In this document: positions 58,813-64,000 of the stretch, in pieces | Numbering within the stretch: position 1 is the stretch's first letter | How the letters are laid out: each line of letters begins with the position of its first letter | Source of the DNA: Nocardia shimofusensis NBRC 100134 | Lineage (GTDB): Bacteria; Actinomycetota; Actinomycetes; Mycobacteriales; Mycobacteriaceae | DNA length: 64,000 nt | Direction of reading: 5' to 3' | NCBI RefSeq assembly: GCF_001613125.1 | Contig: NZ_BDBT01000007.1 | Location: forward strand, 186,001-250,000 | Program-made: the position numbers and the translations under genes | Notes under the pieces: generated by a model | What the model saw: only the letters and a program-made list of their open reading frames with translations | Database searches by the model: none | Told to the model about the DNA's origin: nothing

Positions 58813-60210
58813 ATGCCGTTGTCGCACCCTTCCTTCCCGCAGGACCAGAGCCACAACGAGGTATCGGTCAACCCGATCTTCTCCCGCGAACCGGTCTCCG
58901 TGCCGCGCAATCGACTCCCCGAGGGCGAGCTGGACAACGAGATCGCCTACCAGGTGGTCCACGACGAACTGATGCTCGACGGCAATGCCCGGCTGAATCT
59001 GGCCACCTTCGTCACGACGTGGATGGAACCGACCGCGCGGATGCTCATGGCCGAATGCGCCGACAAGAACATGATCGACAAGGACGAGTATCCGCGCACC
59101 GCCGACCTCGAGCAGCGCTGCGTCCACATGCTCGCCGACCTGTGGAACGCGCCCGACCCGGACCATGCCCCCGGCTGTTCGACCACCGGTTCGAGCGAAG
59201 CATGCATGCTCGCGGGCCTGGCCATGAAGCGCCGCTGGCAGCACAGCCGACGAGCGGCCGGGCTCCCGACCGACCGCCCGAATCTGGTGATGGGCGCGAA
59301 CGTGCAGGTGTGCTGGGAGAAATTCGCCGCCTACTGGGATGTCGAGGCACGCCTGGTGCCGATGGAAGGCGACCGCTACCACCTGACCGCGCAAGCGGCC
59401 CTGCCGCACTGCGACGAGAACACCATCGGCGTCGTGGCCGTGCTCGGCTCGACCTTCGACGGCAGCTACGAACCGGTCGCCGACATCTGCGCCGCCCTCG
59501 ACGGCCTCGAGGAACGGGAAGGCTGGAACATTCCCGTCCACGTCGACGGCGCTTCCGGTGCGATGATCGCGCCCTTCTGCGACCCGGATCTGATCTGGGA
59601 CTTCCACCTCCCCCGCGTCGCCTCGATCAACACCTCCGGCCACAAATACGGTCTGGTCTACCCCGGTGTCGGTTGGGTGGTGTGGCGCGACACCGCCGCG
59701 TTGCCCGACGACCTCGTCTTCCGCGTCAACTACCTCGGCGGCGAAATGCCCACCTTCGCCCTGAACTTCTCCCGCCCCGGCGCCCAGGTCGTCGCCCAGT
59801 ACTACAACTTCCTGCGCTTGGGCCGCAGCGGCTACACCCGCATCCAGCAGTACTGCCGCGACGTCGCCACCGGCCTCGCCGAACGCATCGGCGAGATGGG
59901 CCCGTTCCGTCTGCTGACCGACGGCAGCGAACTGCCCGTCTTCGCCTTCACCCTCGCCGACGGCGAAACCGGCTATTCGGTGTTCGACGTCTCGGCGGCC
60001 CTGCGCGAACAAGGCTGGCTCGTACCGGCGTACACGTTTCCCGAGAATCGCGAGGATCTGGCCGCGCTGCGCATCGTGGTGCGCAACGGGTTCAGCCACG
60101 ACATGGCCGGGCTGCTGCTCGAGGCGCTCGAGCGCGTCATGCCTCGGCTGCGTGCTCAGGAACGCCCGCAGCACGGGGTCGAATCGGCCACCTTCGCGCA
60201 CGGGACGTAG
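58813..60210 (+). CDS. gadB: Glutamate decarboxylase
   Basis: 465 residues, PLP-dependent. CSTTGSSEACMLAGLAMKRRW near 117-137, VHVDGASGAMIAPF near 242-255 and the Schiff-base Lys in NTSGHKYGLVYPGVGW near 278 match bacterial GAD. NPIFSREPVSVPRNRLPEGE at the start is also characteristic. It converts glutamate to GABA while consuming a proton, and so supports acid resistance. No gadC antiporter adjoins. It ends 1 bp before the convergent amidohydrolase. Confidence 0.92.
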   Translation: MPLSHPSFPQDQSHNEVSVNPIFSREPVSVPRNRLPEGELDNEIAYQVVHDELMLDGNARLNLATFVTTWMEPTARMLMAECADKNMIDKDEYPRTADLEQRCVHMLADLWNAPDPDHAPGCSTTGSSEACMLAGLAMKRRWQHSRRAAGLPTDRPNLVMGANVQVCWEKFAAYWDVEARLVPMEGDRYHLTAQAALPHCDENTIGVVAVLGSTFDGSYEPVADICAALDGLEEREGWNIPVHVDGASGAMIAPFCDPDLIWDFHLPRVASINTSGHKYGLVYPGVGWVVWRDTAALPDDLVFRVNYLGGEMPTFALNFSRPGAQVVAQYYNFLRLGRSGYTRIQQYCRDVATGLAERIGEMGPFRLLTDGSELPVFAFTLADGETGYSVFDVSAALREQGWLVPAYTFPENREDLAALRIVVRNGFSHDMAGLLLEALERVMPRLRAQERPQHGVESATFAHGT

Positions 60211-60211
60211 T

Positions 60212-61651
60212 TCATCGTCGGAAACGGATTGTTCCGCGAATCATGGTGCAGCGCACCGGATCGGACTCCGGCGCGGCAGCCTCCGCGAGCGGCCGGTCGA
60301 GCAGTACCAGATCAGCAGGGGCACCGACCCGGATCGTGCGCGGACGACCGCCCGGCGCGTCGAGTGCGGTGAGATAGGCGTCCAGGGCTTCGGTGGCGGT
60401 GAGTCGTTCCTTCGCACCGAGGATTTCTCCCGTCGGCGCTCGCCGGGTGGTGGCCGCTTCGATGACCGACCACGGGTTCAGCGGGCCGTACGGGGCGTCG
60501 CTCGACAGCGCTACCGGGATGCCTGCGCTGAGTAGTGAGCGGCAGCGGTACAGGTCGCTGAGGTCTTCGGGGGCGACGCGGTGGAGATAGTCGTCACCGC
60601 GATGGGCGAGAAAGCCCGGTTGGGTGACGATGGCGAGTCCGTGTCGGCGCAGGTCCTGGAACGACTCGGCCGGGATGAGCGCACCGTGTTCGATCCGATC
60701 ACCCCGCCGGCTGCCGACCTCGTCGAAGACGGCGAGGAGAACGAGAAGCGCCTCCCGGCTGACGCAATGGACCGCCACCGGCCGGTGGTGGGTGTGTGCT
60801 CGGCGGACTGTGGCGGCGAGTGCCTCGAAATCGAGGGGGTCGGAGTCGGCGATCACGATTTTGTAGGGGCCGGTGGTCACCGTGTTCGGGAAGGGGATGC
60901 CACCGGGGTGCAAGCTCGGCTCGGCGGGGCCGTCCGAAGGGACGCCCAGTAGGTGCAGGCGTTGCGGGAGGGAGCCGGAGAGGTGGGCGTCCAGGAGTGC
61001 GGACAATGAATCCGGCGGGAGCTCCGGCGTCGCGTCCGTGATACCGGTGATTCCGAAGCGGGCCAGATCCGCGCCGACTCTCACCAGAGAAGGCGGTTCG
61101 CTGGTCGGAAGGCGCTCACGCAGCCAGGCATCTGCGCGCCACACTCGCCCGGTGGGGGAACCCGAATCGTCGCGTTCGACGCCCGGATGATCGGCTGTCT
61201 CGAGCCGAATCGCCTCGCAGGCCGTCGAATTGAGGATCCACAGCGCGCCGCTGCGGTGCTGCATCCGGACCGGCCGGCGTGCGTGCAGGCTGTCGAGGTC
61301 GGCCGCATCGAGCAGACCTGCGACGGTTTCGACGTAGCCGACGCCTCTGATCCAGCCCTCACCCGGCGCGCGGGCGAGCGCGGCTGCCAGTTCGTCGCTC
61401 GTGTGCACGTGCGGTGGGCCGCAACGCACCGAGTCGGCATCGGCGGCGAGGGCGTGCAGGTGCAGATGGTGGTCGTGCAGCCCGGGGAGCAGGGGTCCGC
61501 CTCGACCCTCGATCACCTCGGCGGCTCCGGCCTCCAGCCCGAAACCGATGGCCGTTATCCGATCGCCGGTTACCGCGACATCGATACGGCTGTCGGACAA
61601 TTCGACATCGCTGCCGGGTAGTGCGACATCGCGGAACAGATGTGTCGTCAT
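60212..61651 (-). CDS. Amidohydrolase (YtcJ/imidazolonepropionase-like)
   Basis: 479 residues. The metal-binding HDHHLHLHAL (HxH) near residue 59-68, the second site VAVHCVSREALL near 275, RIEHGALI near 320 and SSDAPYGPLNPW near 388 fit the amidohydrolase-3/YtcJ group. Flanked by an N-terminal beta-sandwich and its C-terminal completion (ADLVLLDRPL). Acts on an amide or N-acyl bond, substrate unknown. Minus strand, 88 bp downstream of the CoA-transferase and probably with it. Confidence 0.85.
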   Translation of the reverse strand: MTTHLFRDVALPGSDVELSDSRIDVAVTGDRITAIGFGLEAGAAEVIEGRGGPLLPGLHDHHLHLHALAADADSVRCGPPHVHTSDELAAALARAPGEGWIRGVGYVETVAGLLDAADLDSLHARRPVRMQHRSGALWILNSTACEAIRLETADHPGVERDDSGSPTGRVWRADAWLRERLPTSEPPSLVRVGADLARFGITGITDATPELPPDSLSALLDAHLSGSLPQRLHLLGVPSDGPAEPSLHPGGIPFPNTVTTGPYKIVIADSDPLDFEALAATVRRAHTHHRPVAVHCVSREALLVLLAVFDEVGSRRGDRIEHGALIPAESFQDLRRHGLAIVTQPGFLAHRGDDYLHRVAPEDLSDLYRCRSLLSAGIPVALSSDAPYGPLNPWSVIEAATTRRAPTGEILGAKERLTATEALDAYLTALDAPGGRPRTIRVGAPADLVLLDRPLAEAAAPESDPVRCTMIRGTIRFRR

Positions 61652-61739
61652 AGGGTGGCCGGCCTCACCAGGGATGGCAGCGCTGCGAGATCGCGGCGCG
61701 CGCGGCCGCCCGGCGCTTCCGATGCCGTGGCAATCGTGA

Positions 61740-63056
61740 TCATCGGACTATGCCCAGTTCGGACAGCAATGCGGCGGTGTCTCGGCCGGGCTCGGCGACC
61801 GGGCCGCGTGCTGGGCGGCGTTGCGGTCCGCTGATCTCCACGGCACCCGTCGAGGACTCGACCATCCAGCAGTCACCTTCCCGATAGGATTGTGGCGCAG
61901 CACCTTCCGTGACGTCCAGGGTGGTGGCGACGACATCGGTCATGGAGATGTCCCACAGCTTGCCCCCTCCTCCTCGCGGCACCGACATCGCGAGCGCGGC
62001 GGCGGTCAGGCCGGTCAGCGGATCGGCGATCGCGTCACCGACGAACATCGGGCCGTCGGCGTCGAAGGCCACGAGCCCGGCGGCAGCGGCGACATCGTCA
62101 CCGAAACCCACCCGGTTCGATGCCCGGCCACCGGCGGTGATCGACAGCCAGGTCGCGCCCTCGGCGACGAATCGCGCTGCGTCCAGACCGAATCCGCGCA
62201 GCGCTCGGGGGCGTGAGGCTTCGATGACGATATCGGCCGCACCGACCAGAGCGGCCAGTGCGGCCCGGTCACCGGGGGCCGTCGGATCGAGCTGCACCGC
62301 CTCGTGGCCGCCGTGCAGCAGTCCATAGAAATCGGTATTGCCGCGACGAGCGCCGTCCGGGCGCGACGGGGTCTCGACCTTGACGATCCGCGCACCCGCG
62401 AGCCCGAGCAGGTGCGCGCACAGCGGGCCTGCCCACAAGGCGCTGAAATCGACCACCAGCAGTCCGGCGACGGGGCGCGGTTCGAGCGACGCCGAGACGC
62501 CGGCCTGCCAGGCTGTCGCGACCGAGCGCGGATTCGGCGGCGTTCGCTGCACAGCTCCCCCCGGAGCGCCGAGCCGATCCGGGGCCGCCGGCTCACGGTC
62601 CGGGCCGACCGGCCAGGCGGCGACACCGAGCAGCTCGGCGCGCTCGGCCAATTCGGCCCCGGAATGTTCGGCCAGCCAGGACGACACCGCGGGCCAGGGA
62701 TCGCCGTCGACGAGATCAGCGCAAGCCAACGCCGCGAGGAGCAACGGGTCGTCGGACCTGGCGCAGGAAACCGCCGCCCACCCGTCGGCGGTACGCAACA
62801 ACCGGCACGCTCCCCCGGCCGATACCGATCCCGCGCGGCGGAAGCCGGTGAACGCGGCGCGTTCGCAGAGCAGTCGAGCGCCGTCCACGCGCACCGCGCC
62901 GCCGGTGACTTCCGCGATCCACGCGCTGTGGGCCCGCGCCAGGGAAGCCGCTCGTCCCGGCGGGACGACGGGGGCACCGGCGGCGCGACCGGTGAGGGCG
63001 ACGATCCCGCTCTCCGCCCAATCCCGCACCGGATCGCAGCTTCCGGGGGTCCACAT
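61740..63056 (-). CDS. Class III CoA-transferase (CaiB/BaiF-like)
   Basis: 438 residues. The conserved entry LLVVDFSALWAGPLCAHLLG and KVETPSRPDGARRGN lie at about residues 200-245, and the ADIVIEASRPRALRGFGLD segment near 275. The catalytic Asp of classical members (in G-x-Y/F-x-D after the entry) may be the one in NTDFYGLL. The N-terminal 180 residues are unusual, without a family match by eye. Divergent from an enoyl-CoA hydratase 41 bp away, which suggests a CoA-based catabolic locus. Confidence 0.82.
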   Translation of the reverse strand: MWTPGSCDPVRDWAESGIVALTGRAAGAPVVPPGRAASLARAHSAWIAEVTGGAVRVDGARLLCERAAFTGFRRAGSVSAGGACRLLRTADGWAAVSCARSDDPLLLAALACADLVDGDPWPAVSSWLAEHSGAELAERAELLGVAAWPVGPDREPAAPDRLGAPGGAVQRTPPNPRSVATAWQAGVSASLEPRPVAGLLVVDFSALWAGPLCAHLLGLAGARIVKVETPSRPDGARRGNTDFYGLLHGGHEAVQLDPTAPGDRAALAALVGAADIVIEASRPRALRGFGLDAARFVAEGATWLSITAGGRASNRVGFGDDVAAAAGLVAFDADGPMFVGDAIADPLTGLTAAALAMSVPRGGGGKLWDISMTDVVATTLDVTEGAAPQSYREGDCWMVESSTGAVEISGPQRRPARGPVAEPGRDTAALLSELGIVR

Positions 63057-63097
63057 CGGGCCGATGTTACCTTTGGCGCAGGAGGTCGGACCGCGCC

Positions 63098-64000
63098 ATG
63101 GACAGTCCCGCACGAACTATCACCGCTGCTCAGCTCGTCGATGGCGTAGCACACTTCGCCTCGCCCGGAGTCGGCGCGACCACAGCCGACCCGGTTCTGA
63201 TCGTGGACCTCGACGGGGCGGACGAGACCCTTGCCGCCGTCGCGGCCTCCCGCGTCGCCACCCTCGACCAGCTCGTGATCGGCCGGAGTTCGCAGCCGAT
63301 CCCGCCTTCGCTCGGGCCGCTCGTAGCCGAGCTGGACCTGACCTACGCGCCCTCGGCGCACGCATGCGCTGCGCCCGAGACAACGGTGGATCGGGCCATC
63401 GTCAGCGTGACCGATGTCGACGCCGCGCTGATCGAGTTCGTGAAAGCGGCGGCCCTGAACCCGCAGGCGGCTCTGATCGCGGGCCAGGTCCTGCGGATAT
63501 CGGAGACGTTGCCGATCCCCCGAGCCATCGACGTCGAGTCGCTGGCCTACTCCACCCTGCAGGGCGGCACGGAGTTCCGTCGCTGGCTGGAAGCACGCCG
63601 CACCCTCGGCCGACCACTGCCGCCTCCTCCCGCCGCCGACCCGGTGCTGCTCGAACGCGACGACCGGACTCTGCGCATCACCCTCAACCGGCCCGAACGC
63701 CGCAACGCCTACGGCACCGCCGTGCGCGACGCCCTGGTCGAGGCACTCCAGGTCGCGCTGGTCGACGACACCGTCGCCAAAGTGGTGCTCTCCGGTGCGG
63801 GCCCGTGCTTCTGCGCGGGTGGCGACCTCGACGAGTTCGGGCACGCCCCGGACCACGCGACGGCTCATTTCATCCGGACCAGAGGCGGGGCGGCCCGCGC
63901 GATGGCGCGGCTGGCACACCGCATGCGGGTCGATCTGCACGGCCAGTGCGTCGGCGCGGGCATCGAGATCCCCGCGTTCGCCCACCGCGTCGTCGCCATG
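63098..64000 (+). CDS. Enoyl-CoA hydratase-like protein (3' end outside the window)
   Basis: Open frame of 301 codons to the window edge. A crotonase domain begins near residue 190: LRITLNRPERRNAYG, then GAGPCFCAGGDLDEFGH near 230 and HGQCVGAGIEIPAF near 285, the two oxyanion segments. The preceding 190 residues are not crotonase-like and are unusual in length, with Ala-rich helices. GGAGG lies 12 nt before ATG 63098, a little far. Divergent from the CoA-transferase; both probably belong to one pathway. Confidence 0.85.
   Translation, partial: MDSPARTITAAQLVDGVAHFASPGVGATTADPVLIVDLDGADETLAAVAASRVATLDQLVIGRSSQPIPPSLGPLVAELDLTYAPSAHACAAPETTVDRAIVSVTDVDAALIEFVKAAALNPQAALIAGQVLRISETLPIPRAIDVESLAYSTLQGGTEFRRWLEARRTLGRPLPPPPAADPVLLERDDRTLRITLNRPERRNAYGTAVRDALVEALQVALVDDTVAKVVLSGAGPCFCAGGDLDEFGHAPDHATAHFIRTRGGAARAMARLAHRMRVDLHGQCVGAGIEIPAFAHRVVAM

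Noticed and set aside
57309..60377. 1022-codon plus-strand frame over mscL, fabG and gadB
   Set aside because: Runs antisense to two genes with clear motifs and out of frame with glutamate decarboxylase; Arg/Pro-rich throughout.
1..64000. CRISPR arrays, rRNA and tRNA genes
   Set aside because: No regularly spaced repeat series and no tRNA- or rRNA-like stretches were recognised by reading; a tRNAscan or Infernal run would settle it.

Overview
The window reads as chromosomal DNA of a high-GC, mycolic-acid actinomycete, most likely a Nocardia. The signs are strong third-position GC, tight gene overlaps (ATGA/GTGA), WXG/EspC-type secretion proteins, an MmpL transporter, DUF3558-type lipoproteins and an OleA/OleC/OleD-like set matching the published nocardiolactone pathway. 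The assignment rests on gene content only.

Layout. 1-3.1 kb: the 3' part of an arylsulfatase, then a minus-strand hydrolase/MerR pair behind a 7-7-7 MerR-type operator. 3.5-11.8 kb: a translationally coupled seven-gene operon (nltA, nltB, nltC, small membrane protein, nltD, HxxxDG acyltransferase, MmpL transporter), the clearest biosynthetic system here, probably making and exporting or attaching a long-chain beta-lactone. 12-21 kb: ordinary metabolism and membrane genes (monooxygenase, enoyl-CoA hydratase, hydrolase with a probable leader peptide, methyltransferase, DUF1360, DUF2231, a zinc-type CDF exporter, and a GlxA-type regulator divergent from an MFS transporter).

21-27 kb is a scarred accessory island. 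It holds a truncated ion-channel gene and a fragment of a beta-propeller gene, then an McrBC-type restriction system with an EVE-like DNA-reading domain, then a probable toxin-end/HEAT-immunity pair with degraded DNA around it. 27-34 kb holds an NDH-2-like dehydrogenase, TesB thioesterase, DUF427 protein, lipoproteins, a NERD protein and a small secreted protein. 34.4-36.8 kb has a second, full-length arylsulfatase paralogous to the one at the left edge, and an NmrA-like reductase.

37.3-39.7 kb is a five-gene minus-strand operon of type VII secretion-associated proteins (two YbaB-like, one EspC-like, one WNG-motif protein, one lipoprotein) without any ESX core machinery. After an IS256 remnant, a promoter flanked by two copies of a TetR-type palindrome drives an operon (40.3-46.3 kb) of TetR, SDR, acyl-CoA ligase, Baeyer-Villiger/FMO-type monooxygenase and patatin, reminiscent of the mycobacterial mymA locus. 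A second TetR gene ends this block.

47-54 kb: DUF420 protein, a NarL-type two-component system divergent from a MacB-type ABC exporter, and a DHA2 drug exporter behind a CsoR-like operator. A deletion scar joins a TetR tail to a PfpI fragment. 54.8-64 kb: a P450 that lacks the ExxR motif, small secreted and membrane peptides, MscL, FabG, glutamate decarboxylase, an amidohydrolase, a class III CoA-transferase and the start of an enoyl-CoA hydratase that runs off the right edge. No rRNA, tRNA or CRISPR array was seen. Several perfect hairpins between convergent genes act as likely terminators.
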